Source: Holothuria scabra | Lineage: Eukaryota > Echinodermata > Holothuroidea > Aspidochirotida > Holothuriidae | Reading direction: 5' to 3' | DNA: 64,000 nucleotides | Assembly: GCA_037179385.1 (NCBI GenBank) | Contig: CM074185.1 | Coordinates: forward strand, 10,964,922 to 11,028,921 | In this document: positions 1 to 10,095 of the stretch, in pieces | Layout: each line of letters opens with the position of its first letter | How positions within the stretch are numbered: position 1 is the stretch's first letter | Made by a program: the position numbers and the translations under genes | The notes under the pieces: generated by a model | Database searches by the model: none | Seen by the model: only the letters and a program-made list of their open reading frames with translations | Told to the model about the DNA's origin: nothing

Positions 1-111
1 AATGAAGTCCTAAAATATTTTAAAAGGTACTTTGAAGAGAAATAAGTTGAAAATTGTGAGATTTGGCTAATGCTTCAAAAAAAGTTTTGGGGGGTTACTC
101 TTGACCTTTAA
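1..111 (+). mobile_element. TTAA MITE family B, 3' end (cut by window edge)
   Basis: It matches the end of the family (AAGTCCTAAAATATT, then TTTGGGG.. and TACTCTTGACC) and stops at TTAA 108-111, immediately before the POT1 linker exon acceptor tract. Confidence 0.6.
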
Positions 112-142
112 TCATCATGTTGGAACCTTTTCTTTCTTGTAG

Positions 143-451
143 ATGTGGCCTTTCTTTCATGGAGCAACAAACGCCTGCCTCTCCAGTCCTATCTCAGTCG
201 AAGGGTGGGAAAAGTCCCCTACACAAGGGAGGGAAAAGTCCAGTTGCATCAACTTCTGTCGTTTTACGTCAGTCGCCAAGACTTAAAGCTTTGAACAGGA
301 TCAGAGACAGAAAATGTGGGGATAGAGGTGCCAGGAGAAGGGTGCTACAGCCCACCATGCAAACAGGGTCCAAGAGTCCTGTGGGTCCTAGAGCTTTTAA
401 CAAAGTCAACAATGATATAAGCTACCAAGAGGCTGATTCTAGTCAGGAAAG
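143..451 (+). CDS. POT1: POT1 linker exon (Ser/Lys/Pro-rich)
   Basis: The acceptor is a pyrimidine tract ending TTGTAG at 142, and the donor AAAG|GTATGA follows 451. The exon enters at codon position 3 and leaves after two bases of a codon. It encodes a basic low-complexity stretch with a near-repeat (SKGGKSPLHKGGKSP) and many SP sites. No known fold is visible. This suits the flexible region between DNA-binding OB folds and the C-terminal domain. The 5' boundary is the least certain one in the model, because upstream exons are outside the window. Confidence 0.7.
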
Positions 452-3400
452 GTATGATTTCAGCATTTTGATTTTTTTTTTTACTTTTTTTTTGGGGGGG
501 GGGTTGTATGTTGCTAAATAATGTTTTATTAATTACTAACATGCCCAGCAAAGCACCAAAAAACATTCAAATCCTCTTAAGAAAATTAGACTTTAATTTA
601 AAGAATTGTCCAATTTGGATTTTGGTGACTAATACACACAACTTTGAGATTTTTTTTATGAGAGAACTTTCCCTAAGTTAGAGATATAACATCTTAGTTG
701 TTGGGGCAACCGATCAACATTGAAAGTACATAAACGTATTTGGAGTTTGTGATGAAACTGGAAAATTTCTTTGCAGAGGGATCAACTTGTGCTCCATCCA
801 CCCCCTACCCCACCAGCCACTGCTTTCCACCTAACACCATTACCAAATGACCACTTCTCTTTTGGTAAGTCAAGATACATTGCACTGCTTTTATAACACT
901 CCACTCCTGGTAATCTCATTTTCTGTCTGTGTTGCAGCAACTCCTGTGATCTTAAAAGGAAATCACCTGGAGGTACCCCTGAAAAGCCAACACTGACTAT
1001 GAAACTAAGATCTTCAAAGGAATCTTCTCCCAAGAGACAACGGACTGATGAAGGATTGTCCAATTCCCAGTCAAGTAATGAGTACTGGACAGGTAACAAC
1101 TCAGACCAATATCAAATGCTTGATAAGACAAGTGACATGTCCATTGATAGGTACCTTATGGAGCCAGACATGAGTACTAAACAGCACCAGATATGAGTAC
1201 CAGTCAGGAACACATTTATCTGGTTGTATTCAGATAGGTATTTAGACCAGTTATGAGTACTCCCCAAGACCAGTTATGAGTCTTGACAGGACCAGATATG
1301 AGTAATAACTAGGACCAGAATAATTACTACTCAAAATTAGTTAGGAACAGAATTATTTGGCTACAGGCTGGTAGGTAGTTATATACCAGTGAAGAGTCAG
1401 TTCTCTGCAAGATGGTGAATAAGTACTTGACAAGACTAAATATGAATATCCACCAGGACTAGATATGAGTATTAACCAGGACTAATGTGAATACTAAACA
1501 TGATCGGATATGGGTACTCGACAGGACCAGATCTGGGTACTTGACAGAACCAGATAGGAGTTCCATGTAGGGTAGGTGCACTCAGACTGGTAATGAATAC
1601 TAGACAGATCCTCAGTCTCCTGAAGAGTTTTGGTAGGTGTGTCCAACAGATCACAATTACTTGACATGTTAATTCCTCAGTGAGGTAGTGGGGGGCATAT
1701 AATATAGTTCCTCAACTTATCAGTAAATAATGGAATATTTCATTCAGGGTAGCCCAATCATCAGCATTTTATGAAGCATTAGACTGGTGAACCCTTAGTC
1801 CAATAGCAAGCATTGAAAGATTGATACTAACATGTGAGGAAAGAATGATGAATAGAGACTTTCCCTTTAGTTTTTTTAATTTTCTGTCCTTTTTTCTTTT
1901 TCTTTTTGCTTATTTGTGTTTACTACACAACTACTTTATGTAACTTGCTTTTGTTGTTTTGGGGAGTAGAACTCGAGACAAGCCCCTCAGGGTTTTTTAG
2001 TTTTACTTCCATCTACTTCAGTGTTATGTATGTACTGCATTCATTACGTTTGTGTATCCATACATTTTGATGATGTAGAAAAACAAATAAACGAAATGAA
2101 ACAAAGTCCTCAGTGTATTAGAAAGCTTCATTTCATTTCATTTATTTCATCACAATCTCAAGACATACAGGCAGGTGAAAAAATAATTTATGCATGGCAT
2201 GAATGTATATGATGAACCAATTGTGAAGGGAAATGGGAAACACTGTACAAAATCTAGAGGGCTTATGTAACAGAGTATTTCCTAGGAAATAAACAACAGC
2301 AAAGAAAACACAACTAGGCAATAACAGTAACAACTCTACCACCCATACAACCCACCCCACCCACCCACCCACCCCAACCACCCCCCAACCACCCCCCAAC
2401 CTAGAAATGGACTGAACAGGCAAGTCCTCAGATACTCTGGCTTTCCTATTAGGGAATGAGTTCTGTACCTATCCCCACCCTCTTGTTCCCAGTCTAGTAT
2501 AGTTAGCTAGTATGAGATAAATATTGTCATTTATTTCCTCTTTTGTTGCTTGCAGCCTCCCAAGGTTCCAGTCCAGCCAACTCTCCTGCTTGGCACCAGA
2601 GGTTGGAAAAGCTTCAACTGAAAAAGAAGCATGGCACTGTGACCGTCAACAGTGAGTTTACAGGATACCATCAACAAACTGTAGTTTACTATTCTGTTGG
2701 CAGACTGAAATGGTGTACTATGTTATGTCGTGTTACTTGTTGATAATAATTTTCAACGAGGTGGTGTTTTGCTTTGTTGATGCCACACTTTTGTTGCATA
2801 TTCCCTTGTTGTCTTATCCTCATTTCATACCACATGTGAGAGTGTTTGTTGATGTAGTGTTCTTTCCTGTTAATATACTTATATTTTGTATTATTTAATG
2901 TTGTATTACCTTGTTGATAGTAATGTGCTGCACCATCCTGGTGTTTTGTGTTGTTGATGATGATGCTTTTGTTTCATTCTCCCTTGCTGTTGTATCCTCA
3001 TTTCATATATCACATATGAAAGCATGCAAGACTATTGGCTACAGCACCAGACTTGCAATCCATGGGTTAAATGAATACTTGTGAGGAAGCTAGTTTAGTT
3101 ATGTGCCATATATGTTGCTGGCTGCCCGCATGAAAAATACTTCTCGGGACACAGGGAACAGGCATCCCTGTACTGTGTGAACAAGGGGTGTGCACTATAT
3201 AACGTTGGTTTGGCAAGTTGTCACTGACAGGGCAAATTATTGAGTTTGAGGACCAAATGTGGGGAATGCATAAAAATATCACAAGAATGCTTAGAATATT
3301 CTCCGTTGTAACTTTTGCAAAAAAAATTTGGATCTGATGGATTCGTGATGACCACTTTCGCCACTTAAAAGGAAGTGGTCATCATGAATCCATCAAAATT

Positions 3401-6400
3401 ATCAATTTAGATGCTGACCAGAATCAAGTAATCGACTATAAAGTCAGTTACCTACAGCAATGATACAATTTAGGTAATGGATAATTCTTTTATGGGTGAA
3501 ATAAGTGTAGTTACCAACATTTCATGGATAATACTACAAATGGCTGTTAGAAATGTTCATGATGTGAAAAAAAATAGAATTGGTCATGGAAAACCCATAT
3601 TTTGCCATATGTGTGCAACTTCCAAATGATTTATTTTATCTCTTCCCCTAGATCTCTCTGCTTCAGATATCCTGAATCTTTGCAAAAAGGGAGTAAAGCT
3701 GTCAAAACCTCCAGAAGTGTGTCTCAAATACATACCATTGTCATCTGCAATGCAGGGGGTGCAGTTCCTTTGTCCAAGTTGCTGTCCAAACAAAGAAAGT
3801 AAGTTGTAACCCAACAATCACAAATGGTCTTTGGCAATGCTGCATGGTCTTTCCCACCACACACATAACAGCTATTCTGCTACCCCACATATAAGGTCTA
3901 TAACAGCTAAACTTTGCAGGCCGAGTCTGCCATGATCAGTGGAGGTGCCAGAATGTCAAAATGGGTGGAGGGGGGAAACTGGGGAAAAAGGAAAATGTTG
4001 GGGGGGGGGGGCAAAAATTTTGCACCCATCGTGAACCTGAATGCAAAGGAAGTGCTCCTCTAAGCGGGGTCCATGGGCATGTTGGGGCAAAGTCCCTGCA
4101 AGCTTTGAGGGTTTAGCACATCTCTGTATGAAAAAGTTTAGTCCCTGGAAAGGTATATTATTTATTTATTTTTTCAATTGGCCTAGCTCCACCACTGATC
4201 ATGATGTGTAGTCACCACAGTCTGCTAACCAATGGTCAATGAATGACCTATACTCATATTGCTACAATCCTGAACAAAAATACATGGGACAGTCCCCTGC
4301 TCCCCCGTTCAATGTTGCAATTTTTGAAATTTGGGGAGGATATTTTCAAGGACAGCATTGAACTAGGGGGGAGGGGATTTTCGATAGCCAGCAAGTCTGT
4401 GCATACGTGTTAATACTTTGCTTTACATTTGGGCAAAAATGTCCCATCATTTTTGTCTAGGATTGTCTGAACTGCTGTACACATATATAAGAGCGCGCAC
4501 ATACACTGTAGATCGTGTCGAAGCGGTCGCATTTTTGGGACAAGTTTGAAAGCAGTGATAAGAAAGTCGTGTTAGGGGAGGATACAGTAAAATTCTCCAT
4601 TTTGTAATCTAGGAAACAAAAAGTTTATTTAAGTAGTTAATAATCTTACAGCTAATTCCCATGAAATAATTGAAAACATTCAATCAATGCCAGAGCGGAA
4701 CAATTCTTTCATTCAGCCGAAAGTATGAACATTAAAATAATGAGTTTGAACTTTGGAAATAAGCCAGTGGCTAAAACAGAGGGCGCCTTGCTCTGACTGT
4801 GATCTCCTTACGAGGGTAAACCAAACAATTTACCGTTTGTTTTTACTATTTTTTTCACCAAGGATGATGTCATAAACATGCAAAATTGGGGCATGTAAAG
4901 ATGAGACGGTTTCATCTTACTACAGTAATAATTAGTTTCTTCCAATGATACATGGGACAGTCGCCCGCTCCCCCATTCAATGTTGCAATTTTTGAAATTT
5001 CGGGAATATTTTGTTGAGGACAACATTGCACTAGGTGGGAGGGGATTTTGGATAACTAGCGAGTCTGTGCATACGTGTTGCTACATTTGGGCGAAAATGT
5101 CCCATCATTTTTGTCCAGGAGTGTAGTCTTCATTTGGCATTGATATCATGTGATCTTGCACTATGCTCTTAAGTTCTTGTATACAATATTGATTGTAGAT
5201 ATAAAAGCATTGTAGGAAATTCATTTCAATGTTATGTAATTATGTCTATTGAAATCGCCCAAAGGAAACAAGTGTCTGTGCTAAAAATTAGTTGGAAAAC
5301 CTAATGTTTCTAAGTATAGCCAGGGTAGCCACTTGAGCCCCCGATAGAGAAATGTTAGAAAAACATAAAATTATGAGAACAAAACAGAAAAAACATCTAT
5401 GTTACTTACAGGATTATTAGTTTTGAAAAAAAATGAAAGACATTGTTAGCTACCTCAAATGGGTCATGTAATTTATGTCAGGACTGGTCACTTCAATGGT
5501 ACTCTTTTAAATTAACTACTTCTTGAGCTGTATTCACAAATATTGTAACATTTGTTTTCCCAGTGTTTAACCCTTTGTCGTGTGGCTCCAATCAGGGCAT
5601 ATTTGCGCACCTCGGGAGTTGGCAGAAAAGCGGATGTAGCACGCCCCGCATTGGCTTCCGTAGGCTGTTGACCCGCGACCTTCAACTATTGTCTCTCTCA
5701 TTGTTGTGGCCGAATTTTCGGGTAGCTACTTGTAGTTTTGAGCTCTGCGTGAAACAGTACAGATGAGTGACAGCCACGCTCTCTGTCTGTAGCAAAAGGG
5801 ACCCGTAAGATTACAAAAGGGTTATTTAAAGCCTCTGGGGTGTGTTTACTGCAAAGCTGACGGCACTGCCTCTGTGTGTGTGCACAACCCCCGTGGTGCA
5901 GATACTTTAGAATAACCCTTTGTCGTGCGGCTCCAATCGGGGCATTTGCAGGCCTCGGGAGTGGGTGGAAAAGTGGACGTAGCATGCCCCACAGTAAAGA
6001 TGGGGTAACAGCCCCCAACCATGCTGTTTTATGTAGAATTACTCCATTCTCTGAGATCCATAAATCCACTAAAATTAGGATTTTCCAATTTTTATTTATT
6101 TTTTTTTATGAATTCTGTATTGAAAATATAGAAATACTAAAAATGCTCAGAAAATGGCAAAACAATAGCTTAGTAAAATGAAGATCAATCTTTGCATAGG
6201 ACTTCCTCATATATTGTGAATATTTAGATAGCAAAAAGGAGAGTTTTGTCCTTGTACCATTGAGCTCAATGAGGTTTGCCCTTGTACACTAGCTGTGCAC
6301 ATGAGATCATCTGTTCCATTTTTATGCAAAGACAATGTTTGCCAATATGTAATAGGTTTATCTGACTAAATCCTTACATTTTGATTTTGATTTGTTAGGT

Positions 6401-8123
6401 GTCACATTCATGTTTCAAGATATATATATCATACCTGATATGATGTCTCAAGGTTGGGTAAGGGCTTAAGAGATGAGGTTTAGAATAGAGTTGGAATGTC
6501 TTGAGATAATTATTTGCATGATATACTGTGAGGATTGGTGGTTTATCTTGTGTGCTGTATATTAATTTTTTTACATTTAATTCCATTTTCTATCTTTTTG
6601 TTTTTTTTCCTTCTTATTCAGGTGGTCCAAAAGTTCTCATGAACTATGAATATCTCTTTAAGCTGACCCTAGCAGATGAGACAGACAGCCTTGAAGTTCT
6701 CGTACAGGGTGAAAATGCGGTAAGTATACTTGTCTTGAAGGAATGTGGGCTTTAGGAATTAGTCTTTATTTTTTCTAATTTAAGACTGCTATAAATTGAA
6801 ATGAATCAAGCTACTATTCCAGATCAAATGTGCAACAGTATTTAAGGGGAAATGCAGTCACCCCAACTGGAAGAAGTGCAGTACACTGTCCTGTTTCATG
6901 ATTGGCCCTTAAGAGTCATGTGACAGTTATTTCTCCTCAACTGCGATATTTACTGGGAATTACTGCTTGGTTTACCTTGAATAATCAAAATGGAAAAATA
7001 TTATTAAAGATACTTTGAAGAGAAAGGAGAAGAAAATTATGAGCTTAACTGTTGCTGCAAAATAAGTTTGGAGCAACTGCTCTTGCACTTTTAATATGAG
7101 GTTATGACTCCTACATTCCTTGAGTTATCTGTGGGTTGAAATGTGGCAAAAGAAGAAAACGCTGTAACGGTTTTTCCTGCCTGTACATCCTAGAGGGTGT
7201 TAATTTCACTCCTTTCACAGAGATCCACTCTGACAAAATCAAAATTAAAGTACCTTTTAACTTCAACTGTTTTGAAAAACATCAGTTTTACTTGGAATAA
7301 GAAAGGTTGAAGGCCATAATGAAAAAAAGACAGGACAGATGCAGTTTCAAACTGATAGAACAACTGTGCACTGCAAAATCTTTTAGGGAAGGGGACATTT
7401 TATATAACAGATTTCCACAGTTGTTTTAGTCTTTATAATCTTACACTTAAGGGTAGTGAAATGTTAGCCAGAGTTGTAAGAAAAGGACTGGTCAATTTCT
7501 TTCCAGAAATTTTGTCATTGTGGATCATTGGGATGGGTCGATGTGGAGGGTTCCCATCCCCTATAAAAAAAAAAAACTGCTAGAGAGGAGGTGAGGTCCA
7601 AATGCAAAGTACTGTTTTCTTTGTTTTCTTTTCCCAAGCTTTTGCACGCAGTAAAAGTTGCATTTATAGAAAAAGATTCCAAAAAAACCCAAGCAATCCT
7701 CATAAAGATTTGCATTTTCACCATGGTGACCACTGGAAAACTTCTTTCTAGCAAAATGGATTTACCTAGAAGTTTGCCTCAAGACTTCCGATTTCCTGAC
7801 ATCAGTAAATTTTCTGTACTCTTACATCTTTGGTTACCTTTCCAATATCAACATAACTGTAATGTTTCTTTCAGACGAAATTTTTTGCTGGACTGGAACC
7901 AGACAACCTCTACAAAGATGAAGTCAAGAGAGAAAGTTTGGCAAGAGCAATGAGAGCACTTTGTCCCACTGGTGGATCTGGCATTAATCCCACTGCTGAC
8001 ACCAATGACAACCCCCAGTTGGAGTGCTGTGTTAAGGGAGTTACAATCTTAAGGAACGGAGTTGTACACAAGGTGTATCAACTAGTCAGCACACAGCTAG
8101 CCAATGACATAATTCAGAATTAG
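143..8123 (+). CDS. POT1: POT1, protection of telomeres 1 (3' part of gene, six exons)
   Basis: POT1 is the shelterin subunit that binds the single-stranded telomeric overhang and is recruited by TPP1 in the nucleus. The visible coding parts are 143-451, 938-1092, 2556-2651, 3652-3798, 6622-6719 and 7875-8123, all with AG/GT borders and compatible phases (2,1,1,1,0). They give about 350 residues and a TAG stop. The last two exons match the end of human POT1 (family knowledge): MNYEYLFKLTLADETDSLEV parallels the human strand ending in TLDDGTG, and LECCVKGV..KVYQL..ANDII parallels human LECFIKSY..CYQI..AEDVI. The N-terminal OB folds are upstream of the window. The middle exons are Ser/Lys/Pro-rich linker with no recognisable domain. 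Only one CPxC motif is visible, whereas human POT1 has two Cys pairs around an inserted resolvase-like domain, so either that insert is reduced here or an exon is missed in the 3799-6621 intron. Confidence 0.85.
452..937 (+). other. POT1 intron
   Basis: Contains a T-tract directly followed by a G-tract (about 471-506). Nothing else recognisable. Confidence 0.6.
938..1092 (+). CDS. POT1: POT1 linker exon with basic cluster
   Basis: The acceptor GTTGCAG ends at 937 and the donor ACAG|GTAACA follows 1092. The frame continues from the previous exon (AG + C gives Ser). It encodes a charged Ser-rich segment containing SPKRQRTDE, which resembles a monopartite nuclear localisation signal (inference). 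No domain is visible. Confidence 0.65.
1150..1620 (+). repeat. degenerate minisatellite, ~23-bp unit
   Basis: The motif GGACCAGATATGAGTACT with variants (ACCAGTTATGAGT, GACTAGATATGAGTATT, GACCAGATCTGGGTACTTGA) recurs a dozen or so times with irregular spacing. POT1 intron. Confidence 0.6.
2556..2651 (+). CDS. POT1: POT1 short linker exon
   Basis: The acceptor TTGCTTGCAG ends at 2555 and the donor AACA|GTGAGT follows 2651. Its 96 bp run in frame with both neighbours. It encodes WHQRLEKLQLKKKHGTVTVN, a basic amphipathic-looking stretch just before the zinc-motif exon. Confidence 0.7.
3336..3394. repeat. 22-bp stem hairpin in POT1 intron
   Basis: The arms 3336-3357 and 3373-3394 are complementary with one mismatch (GGATTCGTGATGACCAC against GTGGTCATCATGAATCC), and the loop is about 15 nt. 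Probably the remains of a palindromic MITE. Confidence 0.7.
3652..3798 (+). CDS. POT1: POT1 exon with CPxC zinc-type motif
   Basis: The acceptor CTTCCCCTAG ends at 3651 and the donor GAAA|GTAAGT follows 3798. It encodes LSASDILNLCKKG, then a stretch ending VQFLCPSCCPNKE (Cys codons at 3771 and 3780). In human POT1 the C-terminal OB fold binds zinc through two CxxC pairs. This motif is a plausible equivalent of one pair, but which one cannot be decided without alignment. Confidence 0.75.
4265..4465. mobile_element. ~200-bp inverted-repeat element family K
   Basis: Left end CAATCCTGAACAAAAATACA, right end the complement (TTTTTGTCTAGGATTG). Internal CCCCGTTCAATGTTGC and GCATTGAACTAGGGGGG are also inverted. 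POT1 intron. Confidence 0.7.
4946..5123. mobile_element. family K element, second copy
   Basis: Repeats ACATGGGACAGTC, CAATGTTGCAATTTTTGAAA and GCATACGTGTTG through CCCATCATTTTTGTCCAGGA. The left terminus is missing. Confidence 0.65.
5569..6055 (+). repeat. diverged direct repeat pair (family L)
   Basis: AACCCTTTGTCGTGTGGCTC at 5569 and AACCCTTTGTCGTGCGGCTC at 5913 start about 80-bp similar blocks (CTCGGGAGT, GGAAAAG.GGA.GTAGCA.GCCCC). GTGGCCGAATTTTCGG..TGAGCTCTGCGTGA at 5706-5750 resembles 11836-11880. The sequence is more GC-rich than its surroundings. Confidence 0.5.
6622..6719 (+). CDS. POT1: POT1 C-terminal OB-fold exon
   Basis: The acceptor TTCTTATTCAG ends at 6621 and the donor GCG|GTAAGT follows 6719. 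It encodes GGPKVLMNYEYLFKLTLADE followed by TDSLEVLVQGENA, the conserved strand pair of the POT1 C-terminal OB fold (human TLDDGTG region). The previous exon supplies one base and this exon ends in phase 0. Confidence 0.85.
6842..7094 (+). mobile_element. TTAA MITE family B, complete copy in POT1 intron
   Basis: TTAA stands at both ends (6842 and 7091). The terminal GGGGAAATGCAGTCACCCCA and the closing GCAACTGCTCTTGCACTT are roughly complementary inverted ends. About 250 bp, with the family core CCTGTTTCATGATTGG. Confidence 0.7.
7875..8123 (+). CDS. POT1: POT1 terminal coding exon
   Basis: The acceptor TTTCTTTCAG ends at 7874. The exon starts TKFFAGLEPDNLYKDEVKRE and ends ANDIIQN-stop (TAG 8121-8123). 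The ALCPTGG, LECCVKG and VYQLVSTQLANDII blocks align with the human POT1 C-terminus, which binds TPP1. The frame is phase 0 from the previous exon. Confidence 0.9.
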   Translation, partial: TKFFAGLEPDNLYKDEVKRESLARAMRALCPTGGSGINPTADTNDNPQLECCVKGVTILRNGVVHKVYQLVSTQLANDIIQN

Positions 8124-8231
8124 TGTTTGATTCCCACTGTTGTCACAAAATCTTTGTGCAGGATTGTACTTGGGTTAAAAAACTGACCTGATCAAGGGGG
8201 GGGGGGGAAGGACAGAGCAGTAGCAGACTTT

Positions 8232-8359
8232 AATCGTTGTTAATATACACCCAAGGAGGATCATGGGAAATGGGAGTATAAACTGTAGTGCTGACATGGC
8301 CACTTTTTCGTTTATACCCCCATTTCCCATGATTCTTTGGGTGCATTTACCAATGATTA
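8232..8359. mobile_element. palindromic 128-bp MITE in POT1 3' region
   Basis: The arms are complementary over about 50 bp (ACCCAAGGAGGATCATGGGA against TCCCATGATTCTTTGGGTG; AATGGGAGTATAAAC against GTTTATACCCCCATT), with a short centre. Confidence 0.7.
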
Positions 8360-8481
8360 CATTCTTCTATGATTCAAAGGTGAAATGTTAAAGTGGTTTT
8401 CATCTTATACTATTTAGGTCTTCCCTTTGCAGGACTAAACTACACCACATCTTCATAGAGCTGTTTCAATTTGCTTTCAAT

Positions 8482-8487
8482 AATAAA
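8482..8487 (+). promoter_or_regulatory. candidate POT1 poly(A) signal
   Basis: This is the first AATAAA I find downstream of the POT1 stop, about 360 bp into the presumed 3' UTR and after a small palindromic MITE (8232-8359). No cleavage site can be proved from sequence alone. Confidence 0.35.
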
Positions 8488-8592
8488 TTTGGAAATTTTC
8501 ATCAATTTTTCAAGTTTGGATTTCTATAAAAAATGCAGGAGAAATTTCACATTCCTACATTTCATACTATTGTTCTGAAACTTTTGTTTGAG

Positions 8593-8724
8593 TTGGTATG
8601 ACCCAACCTAGAAATAGAACCCTGGCTTTCTGCGTGAGAGGCAGATGTTCTTACTTAGACCAAACACGCGGCCTTGACTTGAACCAATCAGTTGGAAACT
8701 GGGCCTTAAAACTCCATCTAACCT
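8593..8724. mobile_element. rearranged SINE: inverted head joined to forward tail
   Basis: 8593-8672 is the reverse complement of the second head type (GGTTCTATTTCTAGGTTGGG when reversed). From 8674 the normal forward tail (TTGACTTGAACCAATCAGTT, CTGGGCCTTAAAACTCC) follows directly. Confidence 0.6.
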
Positions 8725-8899
8725 AACCTGTAAGCTTGCCACTTCAGTTTGTGTAAAAGTCTTCATAACCTGATTCAAAAGCAGTGCAAAATGGAAAAGA
8801 AACTGTTGCATAGGGTGGCACACTATGATGATAGGGGCTCCAGCGATGTATAGTTTTAGATCTTCCAGGTGTGCTACAAATTACACTTGTCAGGAAAGA

Positions 8900-9088
8900 A
8901 AAGGGCCAATCCTCTCACACAAAACAATTCTTGTAGGGGCTGTACTGAGAGTGTTTTGATTATACACAATGAGCTTTTCTACACTTGCCAAGAAGCAATA
9001 AACTGAGATTGTGTCTTGATGAGGATGAATTTCAGACAATTGTAGGAGGGGCTTAAGTTAGAAAGTTAGGAGAATTGGTATTTGGTAC
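8900..9088. mobile_element. TTAA MITE family A, internally deleted copy
   Basis: AAGGGCCAATCCTCTCACAC, GTACTGAGAGTGTTTTGATT, GATTGTGTCTTGATGAGGAT and GTTAGGAGAATTGGTA are the family A blocks, but about 100 bp of the left interior is missing. Intergenic region. Confidence 0.6.
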
Positions 9089-9904
9089 TAGCAGGCAAGA
9101 ATGGAATAAATGGCTAAATAGGAAGTAAGGAAGTGCCACACAGGACTTTGTGGTTCAGACTCCAAATCATCAGCACTGGACCAGTCATTCCTCAAGCATA
9201 TGGAAATTTTAAAAATCGATGCATTAGCAGCCAAGCCATGAAATTTAGTCAGTGTTTGCTTCTTTCAAACTTGGTGCATTTATTTAATTTAATGAAAGCT
9301 TCATTAAGGAAACAACAACTAAAAAAGAGGTGTTCATACATTAACAGACTCAAACTGTTTTCACAAGGAAGGTTACTGAAAAGGGTCTTCTTTGGCAACT
9401 TGAAGAAGCCTGCCTGCCTTTTTTTTTTAAGGGTGGGGAGGGTACTTAAATTATAGGATAGTTTTTTGCACAATGTTGCCTATACAGAAGTAACATTATA
9501 TTTAAGCACCTTGATCTCTCTGTAGGTAACAAAAACAGTTGGAAAAGTCGAATATGAAGTTTAATTGCTGCTCATCATTTGAGGTTCTGTGCCCAGAAAA
9601 ACGGAATGTGATGTTTTTTGTAGATATTCTGATATATATATGTATATTTGGCAAATAAATTTCTTTGTGATATATCACAATTTTCACTTTAATGTTGGAA
9701 GCATTTAATTTCTCTCTCCAAGAACAAGATTCCACCTGGCACTCCTGGAAGTTACTGCCACTCCCCTAATGAAGGGGGTGGGGGATGGGGATGGGCAGTG
9801 GTGAAAGTTTTTACTGCAACTCCTCTAATGGGGGCGGGCGACATGTAGACAGAAAGGAGTAGACTACCTGTGATTAGAGTGAAGATGTTACAAAATGCTT
9901 CTTG

Positions 9905-10095
9905 CATAGCCCACTTTGTGGCCAGAGCATTCAACATGCAGTCAGGAGTTTGTAGTTTGACTCCTGGCTGGGTTAAAGTGAAGAAAACAAAATGGAATCT
10001 ACTGTCATTAGGCTTGGTACTCAGCATAAACAGTGGTGTAATGAAAATGAGCCAGTTAACCACAAGTGGAAAATAGGTGGTGGCTGGCCCTGACT
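9905..10095 (+). mobile_element. tRNA-derived-type SINE copy
   Basis: Head GTGGCCAGAGCATTCAACAT..GTTTGACTCCTGGCTGGG resembles A and B boxes. The tail has GGTACTCAGCATAA, GAGCCAGTTAACCACAAGTG and GGTGGTGGCTGG. Diverged. Confidence 0.6.

Larger units (their letters stand above)
3799..6621 (+). other. POT1 intron with repeats and one candidate small exon
   Basis: Holds two family K elements and the family L repeat pair. At 6399-6452 a 54-bp open block after TTTGTTAG is in phase with both neighbouring exons (VTFMFQDIYIIPDMMSQ), but its donor would be the poor GTTGGG. Confidence 0.5.
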
